Under the pieces are notes generated by a model, which saw only the letters and a program-made list of their open reading frames with translations, searched no databases and was not told the origin of the DNA. DNA of 64,000 bases, taken from the NCBI GenBank assembly GCA_046347945.1, contig JAXMFB010000013.1, forward strand, positions 1 through 64,000, in the 5' to 3' direction. Origin of the DNA: Zeimonas sp046347945. GTDB lineage: Bacteria > Pseudomonadota > Gammaproteobacteria > Burkholderiales > Burkholderiaceae_E. The position numbers and the translations under genes are program-made. Of the stretch, positions 1 to 8,143 are shown one piece after another (the stretch's first letter is position 1; each line of letters starts with the position of its first letter).

Positions 1-2
1 CG

Positions 3-1112
3 CAGGTGCCACGGGCGACCCGGGCGGCGACTGCGGCCGCGGCGACGCCGCACACGATGACGTTGCAGATGCCGTCGGCGATGCCAGGCGAATCGTTCGC
101 GCGGACGCACCCCGCCGCCGCCGTCGCCGACGAACCGGCGGGCACCGGCGCGCTGATGGCGGAAATGCGCGCGATGCGCGGCCTGCTCTCCGACCAGATC
201 GAATCGATGAACTGGTTCGAGGGTGTGCGCCGGCGACCGGCCCAGGCGCGCATGCTGCGACTGCTGCTGCAGGCCGGTTTCTCCGCCTCGCTGTCGCGCA
301 CGCTGGTCGGCCACCTGCCTGCCGACTTCGGCGACGCCGAGGCGCAGCGCTGGCTGCGCGAGGCGTTGCGGCGCAATCTTCGCGCAGCGGCCCCCGAGCG
401 GACCATCTTCGACGCCGGCGGCGTGTTCGCGCTGCTGGGGCCGACCGGCGTCGGCAAGACGACGACGGCCGCCAAGATCGCAGCGCAGTTCGCACTCAAG
501 TACGGCGCCCAGTCGGTCGGGCTGATCACCGCCGACGTCTACCGGATCGGAGCCCAGGACCAGCTGCGCACTTTCGGGCGGCTGATCGGCGTCCCGGTCC
601 ACGTCGCGCACGACGTCGCCGGGCTGGCCGACTTCCTGCAGCTCTTCATGAACCGCAAGCTCGTGCTGATCGACACGGCCGGGGTCGGCCAGCGCGATCC
701 CCGCGTCGGCGAACTGCTCGCGGCCCTGTCGACGACGCAGGTGCGAAAGGTGCTCGTCGTCAACGCGGCGATGCAGGCCGAGGCCATCGACGAGGTCGCC
801 AGTGCCTACCAGGCTCACCAGGCGGCGGGAGTGGTGCTGTCGAAGGTCGACGAGACGGTCCAGCTGGGCGGGGCGCTCGACTGCCTGATCCGCCGGCGTC
901 TCGAGTTGCAGGGCGTGGCCAACGGCCAGCGCGTTCCCGAAGACTGGCACCGGCCCGATGCCGGTGCGCTGGTCGACCGCGCACTGGCTTGCGCCCAGTC
1001 CGCGAAGCCGACGGCGTTCAGTTTCGACGAGGCCGAACTCGCCATGCTGATGGCGGCGCGCCCGGCCCCGGCGCGCGCTGCGAGTGCGTTCGCGGAGGTA
1101 CGCGGTGTTTGA
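3..1112 (+). CDS. flhF: Flagellar SRP-like GTPase FlhF, 5' end outside the window
   Basis: FlhF is a GTPase of the SRP54/FtsY family that directs the site and number of flagella at the cell membrane. The frame is open through the left edge, so the N-terminal basic domain starts outside the window and the in-frame GTG at base 6 is probably not the real start. Seen in the 368 visible residues: a helical N domain at about 50-130, the P-loop GPTGVGKTTTAAK at about 145-157, the G3 motif DTAG near 220, and an LSKVDE stretch fitting the guanine-specificity loop. The stop overlaps the next gene by 8 bases, fitting the usual flhF-flhG-fliA operon. The family is certain; only the true start is unknown. 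Confidence 0.92.
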   Translation, partial: QVPRATRAATAAAATPHTMTLQMPSAMPGESFARTHPAAAVADEPAGTGALMAEMRAMRGLLSDQIESMNWFEGVRRRPAQARMLRLLLQAGFSASLSRTLVGHLPADFGDAEAQRWLREALRRNLRAAAPERTIFDAGGVFALLGPTGVGKTTTAAKIAAQFALKYGAQSVGLITADVYRIGAQDQLRTFGRLIGVPVHVAHDVAGLADFLQLFMNRKLVLIDTAGVGQRDPRVGELLAALSTTQVRKVLVVNAAMQAEAIDEVASAYQAHQAAGVVLSKVDETVQLGGALDCLIRRRLELQGVANGQRVPEDWHRPDAGALVDRALACAQSAKPTAFSFDEAELAMLMAARPAPARAASAFAEVRGV

Positions 1113-1830
1113 CTCGGGCCGGGACCAGGCTGCGGGCCTGCGCGGCCTGTTCGAGGCGCGGCCAATGCTGTTCCTCGGGCTTGGCTGCACCAGCGCCGAC
1201 CCGCGCGACCGTGATGGCGCGACTGCGCTGGCGCACGCGCTGCAGCGCGCGGGGCGGCGCCCGATGGTGATCGACCTGCTCGGCGACGACGCCGGACCGG
1301 GCGCGTGCGGCAGTCGCAGCCGTCATGCCTCGCGCCGCGCTGCGATCGCCCGCGTCGAGGCGCACCGGTTGCTGGATCCGGACGCCGATTCGCGCGATCT
1401 CGCGGCGCTGGCCCGCTCGCTGCGCGAGCACGCGCTGCAGTGCGGCTCCGATGCCGACATCGCACTCGTGATCGCCGACCCGTTGCGACTCGCCGACGTC
1501 GCCGCTGCGCTGACCGACCGGATGGTGCTGATCGCACCCGGCGATGCCGCGTCGCTCGCGCGGCTGTATGCGCAGCTCAAGGCGGTGAGGCTGGCGCACG
1601 GGATGACCCGTTTCGTCGCCGCATTTCGCGACGCGCGATCGAGCCAGGCAATCCTGGCGGCGCATCGCAGGTTGTCGGAGACTGCCGCCCGATTCCTCGG
1701 CGCCGCCGTCGAGTTCGGCGGCGTGCTGCCGAGCGGCGAGCAGGACCTGCACGCCTGGGATCGCCTCGCTGCTGCGGCGATCGACTGGGCGCGCCCGCTC
1801 GACGTCGCGCATGCGGCGGTGCCGAATTGA
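1105..1830 (+). CDS. flhG: Degenerate FlhG/FleN-like protein lacking the ATP-binding P-loop
   Basis: The position between flhF and fliA is that of flhG (fleN, ylxH), a MinD-type ATPase that limits flagellar number by stimulating the FlhF GTPase. The GTG at 1105 is chosen because GGAGG lies 6 bases upstream at 1094-1098. This gives 241 residues, short of the roughly 270-300 usual for the family. The extreme N terminus keeps DQAAGLR (residues 7-13), the helix motif by which FlhG activates FlhF. However, the region where MinD proteins carry GKGGVGKT (residues about 24-41) reads LGLGCTSADPRDRDGATA and has no GK[ST]. It is therefore probably an ATP-independent FlhF activator, or a decaying gene. 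Identity rests on context plus this motif. Confidence 0.7.
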   Translation: MFDSGRDQAAGLRGLFEARPMLFLGLGCTSADPRDRDGATALAHALQRAGRRPMVIDLLGDDAGPGACGSRSRHASRRAAIARVEAHRLLDPDADSRDLAALARSLREHALQCGSDADIALVIADPLRLADVAAALTDRMVLIAPGDAASLARLYAQLKAVRLAHGMTRFVAAFRDARSSQAILAAHRRLSETAARFLGAAVEFGGVLPSGEQDLHAWDRLAAAAIDWARPLDVAHAAVPN

Positions 1831-1850
1831 GCAACGCAGAGGCTTTGGCC

Positions 1851-2567
1851 ATGTACACCGCTCAGGGAACGCTGGACCGCGAGGCTGCGATCGAGCGTTA
1901 CGGCCCGATGGTGCGGCGCGCTGCAAGCCAGCTGGCCGCGAAGCTGCCGGCCAACGTCGAGCTCGACGACCTCGCCCAGGCCGGGATGATCGGGCTCTTC
2001 GACGCGATGACACGATTCGAGGCTGGCCAGGGCGCGCAGTTCGAGACCTTCGCGATGCAGCGCGTCCGCGGAGCGATGCTCGACGAACTGCGTAGCGCCG
2101 ACTGGCTGCCGCGCTCGGTTCGGCGCAACCAGCGCGCCATCGAGCGAGCGATCCGCGCCGCCGAGCAGAGACTGCGGCGCGCTCCGGGCGAGGCCGAGAT
2201 CGCGGCCGAGTTGGGCGTGGGCCTTCGCGAATACCAGCAGATGCTCGCCGACGCGCGAGGCGCGCAACTGGTTCACCTCGACGACTTCGGAGACGAAGAC
2301 GGCGAGGAAGGCTTCCTGGACCGCAACGTTCCGGCAGGCGCGCCCGATCCGTCGGCCATCCTCGGCGACTCGCGCTTCCGGCATGCGCTGATCGACGCGA
2401 TCGAGCGCCTGCCCGAACGCGAGCGCCTCGTGATGGGCATGTACTACGAGCAGGAAATGAACCTGAAAGAGATCGGCGCGGTGCTCGGCGTCACCGAGTC
2501 GCGGATCTCGCAGATCCACAGCCAGGCGGTGGCAAGGCTGCGCGCGCAGCTCGCGGGCTGGACCTGA
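1851..2567 (+). CDS. fliA: RNA polymerase sigma-28 factor FliA
   Basis: FliA is the flagellar sigma factor that recognises class 3 flagellar and chemotaxis promoters and is held inactive by FlgM until the hook is complete. The 238-residue product has the normal length. Seen: the sigma-2 core binding region (VELDDLAQAGMIGLFDA, then the FATFAMQR-like segment and RGAMLDELR), sigma-3, and a C-terminal sigma-4 helix-turn-helix (LKEIGAVLGVTESRISQIHSQA). The ATG at 1851 is preceded by AGAGG at 1838-1842. A TTG at 1827 overlapping the flhG stop is a weaker alternative. It ends the flhF-flhG-fliA operon. Confidence 0.95.
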   Translation: MYTAQGTLDREAAIERYGPMVRRAASQLAAKLPANVELDDLAQAGMIGLFDAMTRFEAGQGAQFETFAMQRVRGAMLDELRSADWLPRSVRRNQRAIERAIRAAEQRLRRAPGEAEIAAELGVGLREYQQMLADARGAQLVHLDDFGDEDGEEGFLDRNVPAGAPDPSAILGDSRFRHALIDAIERLPERERLVMGMYYEQEMNLKEIGAVLGVTESRISQIHSQAVARLRAQLAGWT

Positions 2568-2649
2568 AGCGCCTCTGGGGGCACTGCGTACTGGTACGAG
2601 CCGATCTCGTGCCGGGGTCGGCCCGCGTCCGGCCGGTTGCCGCCCGCCG

Positions 2650-3015
2650 TCAGGCCGATGTCGATCTGCCGCGGCGGGTTGCCGGGGATTTCCGCCCGTC
2701 TGCTTCGTAAACCGGATCGGAGGGCGCCAGCAGCGCCGAGAGTCCACGCTGCGCCGCCGCCGCCGCGCGTTGCGCGACCGCGGCATTGGCGCGCAGTGTG
2801 CTGTGCATCCGGGCCGCGTCGGCGCGCGCAGCCGGCGCGTGGCCGGCGGCTGCGAAGGGGCGGCGCGACCGCGAAATCCAGTCGGCCAGGGCGGCGTTGA
2901 CCGTCGCCAGTTCGTCGAGGTTGCCGGCGACCATCGCCTTGCGCTGCGCATCGAGCAGCGCCGCGCCGTGGCTGAGCCAGTCGGCCTCGGCGGTACCGTC
3001 GCGCGCGTCCGTCAT
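2650..3015 (-). CDS. flgN: Flagellar chaperone FlgN
   Basis: FlgN is the cytoplasmic export chaperone for the hook-associated proteins FlgK and FlgL. The 121-residue, helix-rich product overlaps the end of flgM by four bases, the standard flgM-flgN arrangement, so the two are translationally coupled. Sequence conservation in this family is low. What is visible is a long amphipathic helical stretch (residues about 10-55) followed by an Ala/Arg-rich helix and a disordered basic tail. The call depends mainly on position, size and coupling to flgM. Confidence 0.8.
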   Translation of the reverse strand: MTDARDGTAEADWLSHGAALLDAQRKAMVAGNLDELATVNAALADWISRSRRPFAAAGHAPAARADAARMHSTLRANAAVAQRAAAAAQRGLSALLAPSDPVYEADGRKSPATRRGRSTSA

Positions 3016-3341
3016 CGCTTGGGCACGGTGAGGGTTTCGAGCAGTTCGGCCGCCTGCGTGATCATCTTGTCCGCGACCACCTGGGCGCTCACGTCGAAGC
3101 GCCCTTCACGGATGGCTTCGCGCACTTCGGCGACCTTGTCGTGCCTTACCTCGACGCCGTCGGTGGCGAGGTCGGCCGCCAGGCCCCGCGAGGCCGCCGA
3201 GAGGCTGACCGAGTCGGCGGCGCCGCCTGCGCGCCCCTGGGCGCCGGCGCGGGCCGCCGGACGAGCGGCGCCCGCCGGCTGTCCGGCGCGCAGCGCGGCG
3301 TCCTGGGTGGGCTGGATCTCGACCGGCTTGTCGATCTTCAT
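3012..3341 (-). CDS. flgM: Anti-sigma-28 factor FlgM
   Basis: FlgM binds and inhibits FliA and is exported through the finished hook-basal body, coupling late gene expression to assembly. The product is 109 residues. The N terminus (MKIDKPVEIQP) and linker are disordered and Ala/Gly-rich. The C-terminal half carries the sigma-binding helices, including the typical segment KVAEVREAIREGRFDVSAQVVADKM at about residues 69-93 (only a recognition pattern, not a catalytic site). A candidate sigma-28 promoter lies 45 bases upstream. It is transcribed away from flgA and towards fliA. Confidence 0.92.
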   Translation of the reverse strand: MKIDKPVEIQPTQDAALRAGQPAGAARPAARAGAQGRAGGAADSVSLSAASRGLAADLATDGVEVRHDKVAEVREAIREGRFDVSAQVVADKMITQAAELLETLTVPKR

Positions 3342-3385
3342 GGCGATGTCCCCTGCGGGCCGATGGCCCGCGGTTCGAATGCCTG

Positions 3386-3414
3386 ATTATTCGGCATCGC
3401 GGGGGGGAACTTGA
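3386..3414 (-). promoter_or_regulatory. Candidate sigma-28 (FliA) promoter for flgM-flgN
   Basis: Read on the minus strand, TCAAGTTC is followed after 11 bases by GCCGAATAAT. This is close to the known FliA consensus TAAAGTTT-N11-GCCGATAA. It lies 45-73 bases upstream of the flgM start. FliA-driven transcription of its own anti-sigma factor is known in enteric bacteria. That it operates here is inference from the match. Confidence 0.65.
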
Positions 3415-3445
3415 GCGGGGAAAAGCGGCATCCCGACGGTGCTTT

Positions 3446-4231
3446 TCACAGCTTGACCTCGACGATGCGGTCGCGGACCGTCCCGACCAGCATCCGGCCG
3501 GCACTGGTGCGCACGCGCAGCGACTGGCCTTCGCCGGCCCCGGCCAGCGCAAATCCGTCGGACGAGACCGTGAACCCCTGGCCGAGCAGCCGGATCCGGA
3601 CCGGATCGCCGGCGGCCACGGTCTGCAGCACCCGCAGATCCTGCGCCCGCAGCGGTTCACCGGCTCGCAGCGACCGGGCCAGCGTTCGCCCGGACAGCTG
3701 CGCCGGGTCGGCTACCGGCGCGCCGCGCGTGGCCGTCAGGTCGACCTGATCGATCCGGAACGAGTCGACGTCGGCGGCGCTGCCGGCCGCCAGCGGCCGG
3801 TCGGCTACCAGCGCCGGGCCGTAGACCGAAACGGTCACGGGCACCATCATCGTCCACGAGCCGCCCGCGACACAGCGCACCCCGATGTGGCTCGGACCCC
3901 ACAGTCGGGCGTTCGGCGGGAGGAACGGCTCGAAGCGGGCGCAGGCCGGAAGTTTCGGCCGGCTGCCCAGGCTGCCGACCCGGACCTCGACCCGGATCGG
4001 TGCCGCCTTCGATGCGGCGTCGCGGCCGTCCGCGTCGCCCTGGCCTTCGGTCCACGCCGCGGTGGCCGATGCCTCGACCCAGCGCTGCAGGTCGGCGGCG
4101 TCGGGTTCGTCGGCGGGTCCGGGCGCGGCTACCGCGGCACCGGCCGCCACGAGCATCGCGGCAGCGATCGCAGCGGCCCCGACGCGACGCGTCGGCGCGG
4201 ACCGCTTCGGGGCAGGCTCGTCGTGCGGCAT
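3446..4231 (-). CDS. flgA: Flagellar P-ring assembly chaperone FlgA
   Basis: FlgA is a periplasmic chaperone needed to assemble FlgI into the P ring. The start at 4231 is chosen because GGAGA precedes it at the proper distance; the frame extends further upstream without a better site. The 261-residue product has a basic N terminus and a hydrophobic signal segment (VGAAAIAAAMLVAAGAAVAA, residues about 17-36). The C-terminal SAF/ChapFlgA domain is at about 150-261 (ADRPLAAG, GRTLARSLRAGEPLRAQDL, GDPVRIRLLGQGFTV). It stands divergently from flgB, as in many betaproteobacteria and in enterics. Confidence 0.92.
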   Translation of the reverse strand: MPHDEPAPKRSAPTRRVGAAAIAAAMLVAAGAAVAAPGPADEPDAADLQRWVEASATAAWTEGQGDADGRDAASKAAPIRVEVRVGSLGSRPKLPACARFEPFLPPNARLWGPSHIGVRCVAGGSWTMMVPVTVSVYGPALVADRPLAAGSAADVDSFRIDQVDLTATRGAPVADPAQLSGRTLARSLRAGEPLRAQDLRVLQTVAAGDPVRIRLLGQGFTVSSDGFALAGAGEGQSLRVRTSAGRMLVGTVRDRIVEVKL

Positions 4232-4389
4232 CGGCGTTCTCCAGGCAAGCGATACGGGTCCAGGGAGGCGGCGACCCAGGTCGATGCGCTCCCGATGCCT
4301 GCAGCGTATTCGCGCGGCGAACGCCGACACCCGCGGAGATGCGGGGAAAAAGCCGCGCTTTTCCGCCGATGCGCGGGGCGGCCTCCCTG

Positions 4390-4417
4390 AATAATCGGCA
4401 GCAACGGCAAGAACTGG
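4390..4417 (-). promoter_or_regulatory. Candidate sigma-28-like promoter for flgA
   Basis: The minus strand reads CCAGTTC, 11 bases, then GCCGATTATT. Spacing and sequence match the flgM candidate closely. It lies about 160 bases upstream of the flgA start and overlaps the flgB ribosome-binding site on the other strand. Weaker than the flgM site because the upstream element lacks the A-rich core. Confidence 0.4.
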
Positions 4418-4425
4418 AGGCCCCG

Positions 4426-4848
4426 ATGCTCGACCGGCTCACGACAACGCTGAAGTTCCAGGGCGAGGCACTCGCGCTGCGCGCGCAGCGCCAGGAAGTG
4501 CTGGCGTCGAACATCGCCAACGCCGATACCCCGAACTACAAGGCCCGCGACTTCGACTTCGCACGTGCGTTGCGCGAGGCAGCCGGCCCCGAGGCGCCGC
4601 GCGGCGCCGGTCCCGTGGCACCGCGACTGCCGCTGGCGCCGGCGGGCGGGGCGCCGGCCGCGCCCGGTGCTCCCGCCACCCCGACGCTCGGCTTCCGGCT
4701 GCCGCAGCAGGCGTCGATCGACGGCAATACCGTCGATCTCGACCGCGAGCGCGCCAACTTCGCCGACAACTCCCTGCGCTACGAGGCGACGCTGCGCTTC
4801 ATCAACGGCAGCGTGCGCAACCTCGTCAGCGCCATCCGCGGCGACTGA
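4426..4848 (+). CDS. flgB: Flagellar proximal rod protein FlgB
   Basis: FlgB is a proximal rod subunit of the basal body, exported by the flagellar type III system. The ATG at 4426 has GGAGG at 4416-4420. The 140-residue product matches the family length. Seen: the N-terminal rod motif (LRAQRQEVLASNIANADTPN, about 20-40) and the C-terminal helix (ANFADNSLRYEATLRFING). Between them sits a Pro/Ala-rich loop of roughly 25 residues (about 60-85). It is the first gene of the rightward flgBCDEFGHIJKL operon. Confidence 0.96.
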   Translation: MLDRLTTTLKFQGEALALRAQRQEVLASNIANADTPNYKARDFDFARALREAAGPEAPRGAGPVAPRLPLAPAGGAPAAPGAPATPTLGFRLPQQASIDGNTVDLDRERANFADNSLRYEATLRFINGSVRNLVSAIRGD

Positions 4849-4886
4849 GCGACCCCGGATCGAGCGACCCCGACAAGGAATCGGCC

Positions 4887-5297
4887 ATGTCCCTCCTGAA
4901 CATCCTCGGCATCTCGGGCAGCGCCGTGTCGGCGCAGAGCCAGCGCCTGAACGTGGTGGCGTCGAACCTGGCCAATGCCGACAGCGTGGCGGGCCCCGAC
5001 GGGCAGTCGTACAAGGCGCGGCAGGTGGTCTTCCAGTCCGAACCGGCGGCGGGCGCGAGCCCGGCCATGCCCGGCGTGCGGGTGAGCAACGTGGTCGAGG
5101 ACACCGCGCCGGGCAAGCGCATCCACGACCCGAAGAATCCGATGGCCGATGCCGATGGCTACGTGACGCAGAGCAACGTCAACGTGATCGAGGAGATGGT
5201 GAACATGATCTCCGCCTCGCGTTCGTACCAGAACAACATCGAAGTGATGAACACGACCCAGCAGCTGCTCGCCAGGACGCTGCAGCTGGGTCAGTGA
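4887..5297 (+). CDS. flgC: Flagellar proximal rod protein FlgC
   Basis: FlgC is a proximal rod subunit. The product is 136 residues, the normal size. The N-terminal segment ISGSAVSAQSQRLNVVASNLANADS and the C-terminal segment VNVIEEMVNMISASRSYQNNIEVMN are the two conserved coiled-coil parts of rod/hook proteins. AAGGAATC precedes the ATG. It follows flgB by 38 bases and precedes flgD by 16 bases. Confidence 0.97.
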   Translation: MSLLNILGISGSAVSAQSQRLNVVASNLANADSVAGPDGQSYKARQVVFQSEPAAGASPAMPGVRVSNVVEDTAPGKRIHDPKNPMADADGYVTQSNVNVIEEMVNMISASRSYQNNIEVMNTTQQLLARTLQLGQ

Positions 5298-5313
5298 AGG
5301 GGGGACTCGGCGC

Positions 5314-6042
5314 GTGGCCACCATCGACACTTCCAGGGCCGCGGCTTCCGCGGCTGCGGCCGGCGCCACGAGCGCGCCTTCGGGCGCTGCCGCGACCGAC
5401 TCGGCCGCCGGCACCGAGGACCGCTTCCTGAAGCTTCTGGTCGCGCAGATGCGCAACCAGGACCCGCTCAATCCGCTGGACAACGCGCAGGTGACGAGCC
5501 AGCTCGCGCAGATCAACACGGTGCGCGGCATCGAGCAACTGAACGCGTCGGTATCGAAGATGGCCGCCGCATCGGGCACGGTCTCGCCGGTCTCGGCGGT
5601 CGGCCTGCTCGGCCGCCAGGTGCTGGTCGCCGCCGATGCGGTCGACTGGCCGGGCTCCGCCTCCGCGGCGTCGGGCGCCGATCCGGCCGCCTCGGCGGCG
5701 TCGCCGCTGCGGCTGGGCTTCCAGCTGCCGGCTGCGGCGAAGGCAGTGCGCGTCGAGCTGGTCGACACGGCGGGCCGGGTCGTCTTCACGCACGAGGCTA
5801 CCAACGCGCAGGCCGGCGTCGGCATGTTCGAATGGAACGGCGTCGGAACCGACGGCTCGAGCGCCGCGGCCGGCACCTACCGGCTGCGCGCGTCGGCGCT
5901 GGGCTACGACGGCGCCGCACTGGCCGTCGAGGTACTCGCGCCGGCGCGCGTGACCGCCGTCTCGCAGGCGAGCGACGGCGCCCGCGTCGAACTGGGCGGC
6001 CGTGCCGCGCAGCCGGCGTCGGCGATCCGCGCGGTGCTCTGA
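5314..6042 (+). CDS. flgD: Hook capping/scaffold protein FlgD
   Basis: FlgD forms the temporary cap on which FlgE hook subunits polymerise. It is 242 residues from a GTG preceded by AAGGGGG. The conserved N-terminal segment FLKLLVAQMRNQDPLNPLDN (about 39-58) is clear, followed by the SQLAQINTVRGIEQLN helix. A FlgD-type beta domain (VELVDTAGRVVFTHEATN, then FEWNGVGTDGSSAAAGTYRL) lies at about 145-195. N-terminal Ala/Ser-rich residues 1-30 are low complexity. Confidence 0.96.
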   Translation: MATIDTSRAAASAAAAGATSAPSGAAATDSAAGTEDRFLKLLVAQMRNQDPLNPLDNAQVTSQLAQINTVRGIEQLNASVSKMAAASGTVSPVSAVGLLGRQVLVAADAVDWPGSASAASGADPAASAASPLRLGFQLPAAAKAVRVELVDTAGRVVFTHEATNAQAGVGMFEWNGVGTDGSSAAAGTYRLRASALGYDGAALAVEVLAPARVTAVSQASDGARVELGGRAAQPASAIRAVL

Positions 6043-6118
6043 CAGCGGCGCGGCCCGCGACTCCACCTCCGATCAGCGACTTCCCCGACCCGAACCCTCT
6101 TTTCGACAGGAGCGCAAC

Positions 6119-7339
6119 ATGTCCTTCCAGCAGGGTCTCAGCGGCCTGAACGCCGCGTCCCGCAATCTCGACGTCATCGGCAACAACGTCGCCAACGCCA
6201 ACACGGTCGGCGCGAAGTCCTCGCGCGCCGAGTTCGCCGACGTGTACGCGACCTCGCTCTACGGCGCCGGCGGCAGCGGATTCAACGGCATCGGCGTGAC
6301 CGTCGCCGACGTCACCCAGCAGTTCACGCAGGGCGACATCAGCACGACCAACAGCGCGCTCGACATGGCGATCAACGGCCGCGGCTTCTTCCGGATGTCG
6401 AACGACGGCGAGCTCACCTACACGCGCAACGGCCAGTTCCAGCTCGACAAGGACGGCTACATCGTCAACGCGCAGGGCGGCCGGCTGACCGGCTTCCCGG
6501 CCGACGCCAACGGCGTGGTCAACGTCGGCGTACCCACCGAGCTGAGGTTGCAGACCGGCGACGTCGCGCCGCGCGCCACCGACGCGGGCGCGATCGGCGC
6601 CAACCTCGATGCCGGCGCCACCGCGCCGACGACGCCGTTCAGCCTGTCGGACGCGAGCAGCTACAACGGCGCGACCTCGCTGGCGGTGTACGACTCGCAG
6701 GGCGCCGCGCACACGGTGGCCGTCTACTTCCGCAAGGTTTCGGACAACAACTGGGACGTCTACGCGGCGGCCGACGGCACGCAGCTCGGCGCCTGCGCGC
6801 TCGGCAGCTTCTCGTTCGGCGCCGATGGCCGGCTCGCGGCTGCGTCGCCCACTTCGGTGACGGCCAACGTGCCGGTCCCGGCAGCGGTCGGCGGCAACCT
6901 GCCGGTGCCGATCGACCTGTCGCGGCTCACCCAGTTCGGTTCGGCGTTCTCGGTGTCGGAGCTGTCGCAGACCGGCTACGCCGCCGGCCGGCTGACCGGC
7001 TTCTCGGTCGCGTCCGACGGCACGGTGCTGTCGCGCTACACGAACGGACAGACGCTCGCGCAGGGCCGGGTGGTGCTGGTCAACTTCACCAATCCGCAGG
7101 GCCTGCAGTCGCTGGGCGGCAACCAGTGGGCCGAGACCGCGGATTCGGGCGTGCCGATGGCCGGCTCGCCGGGCGCCGGCAGCCTGGGCGTCATCCAGTC
7201 GGGCGCGCTCGAGCAGTCGAACGTCGACCTGACCGCCGAGCTGGTGAACATGATCACCGCGCAGCGCATCTACCAGGCGAACGCGCAGACGATCCGCACG
7301 CAGGACCAGATCATGCAGACGATCGTCAACCTGCGTTGA
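6119..7339 (+). CDS. flgE: Flagellar hook protein FlgE
   Basis: FlgE is the subunit of the flexible hook. The ATG at 6119 follows GACAGGAG (SD spacing about 6) and gives 406 residues. Seen: the N-terminal motif LSGLNAASRNLDVIGNNVAN, the shared FlgEFG segment (ALDMAINGRGFFRMS near 80-95), a central D1/D2 beta region, and the C-terminal helix VDLTAELVNMITAQRIYQAN that packs into the rod/hook core. About 115 extra in-frame bases upstream lack a ribosome-binding site and are excluded. Confidence 0.96.
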   Translation: MSFQQGLSGLNAASRNLDVIGNNVANANTVGAKSSRAEFADVYATSLYGAGGSGFNGIGVTVADVTQQFTQGDISTTNSALDMAINGRGFFRMSNDGELTYTRNGQFQLDKDGYIVNAQGGRLTGFPADANGVVNVGVPTELRLQTGDVAPRATDAGAIGANLDAGATAPTTPFSLSDASSYNGATSLAVYDSQGAAHTVAVYFRKVSDNNWDVYAAADGTQLGACALGSFSFGADGRLAAASPTSVTANVPVPAAVGGNLPVPIDLSRLTQFGSAFSVSELSQTGYAAGRLTGFSVASDGTVLSRYTNGQTLAQGRVVLVNFTNPQGLQSLGGNQWAETADSGVPMAGSPGAGSLGVIQSGALEQSNVDLTAELVNMITAQRIYQANAQTIRTQDQIMQTIVNLR

Positions 7340-7397
7340 TCGGGCCAGGCCGCGAGCGCAGCGAGGCCGCTGCGCGCGGCGCCCGCACGGAGCAAGC

Positions 7398-8135
7398 ATG
7401 GACCGGATGATCTACCTGTCGATGAGCGGGGCCAAGGCGCTGATGCAGCGCCAGGACGCGCTCGCGCACAACCTGGCCAACGCGTCGACCGATGGCTTCC
7501 GCGCCGACCTGATGGCGTTTCGCGCGGTTCCGGGAAGGCAGGACGGCACCGCCACGACCCGCGTCTGGGCGCTGGAGGCGAGCGCCGGCTTCGACCCGAA
7601 GTCGGGGCCGATCCGCGAGACCGGCCGCGCGCTCGACGTCGCGGTGCGCGGCGAGGGCTGGTTCGCGGTGCAACCCGCCGATGGCGGCGAGGCCTACACG
7701 CGCGAGGGCTCGTTCGAGATCGGCGCCGACGGCACGCTGCAGACGCGGCGCGGCCAGCTCGTGCTCGGCGACGGCGGCCCGCTCACGATCCCGCCCAACG
7801 CCGAGGTGGCGATCGGCGGCGACGGCACCGTCAGCGCGAAGCTGGCCGGCCAGCCGCCGTTCGAGGTCGGGCGCCTGAAGCTGGTCAAGCCGCCGCCCGA
7901 GGCGCTTCGCAAGGGGGCCGACGGCCTGGTGCGCAGCGTCGACGGCGAGCCCGCGCCATCGGATCCCGCGGTGCGCGTGGCCGCGGGCGCAGTCGAGGGC
8001 AGCAACGTCAACGTGGTCGAGGCGATGGTCGGGATGATCGCGCTGGCGCGCCAGTTCGAGCTGCAGACCCGGCTGATGCAGACCGCTGAAACCAACGAAC
8101 AGAAGGCAGCGCAGCTGCTGACGCTGAAGGGATAG
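7398..8135 (+). CDS. flgF: Flagellar rod protein FlgF
   Basis: FlgF is a rod protein between the proximal rod and FlgG. The product is 245 residues. The N terminus MDRMIYLSMSGAKALMQRQD, with HNLANASTDGF following, is typical of FlgF rather than FlgG. ALDVAVRGEGWFAVQ at about 78-92 and VNVVEAMVGMIALARQFELQ near the C terminus are the shared rod/hook segments. It is 8 bases from flgG. Confidence 0.96.
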   Translation: MDRMIYLSMSGAKALMQRQDALAHNLANASTDGFRADLMAFRAVPGRQDGTATTRVWALEASAGFDPKSGPIRETGRALDVAVRGEGWFAVQPADGGEAYTREGSFEIGADGTLQTRRGQLVLGDGGPLTIPPNAEVAIGGDGTVSAKLAGQPPFEVGRLKLVKPPPEALRKGADGLVRSVDGEPAPSDPAVRVAAGAVEGSNVNVVEAMVGMIALARQFELQTRLMQTAETNEQKAAQLLTLKG

Positions 8136-8143
8136 GTGCCGCC

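Noticed and set aside
4347..4372. Sigma-28 promoter for flgB (AAAAAG ... GCCGATGC)
   Set aside because: The spacer is about two bases short and the -10 lacks the A-rich end, so it was not listed as a feature.
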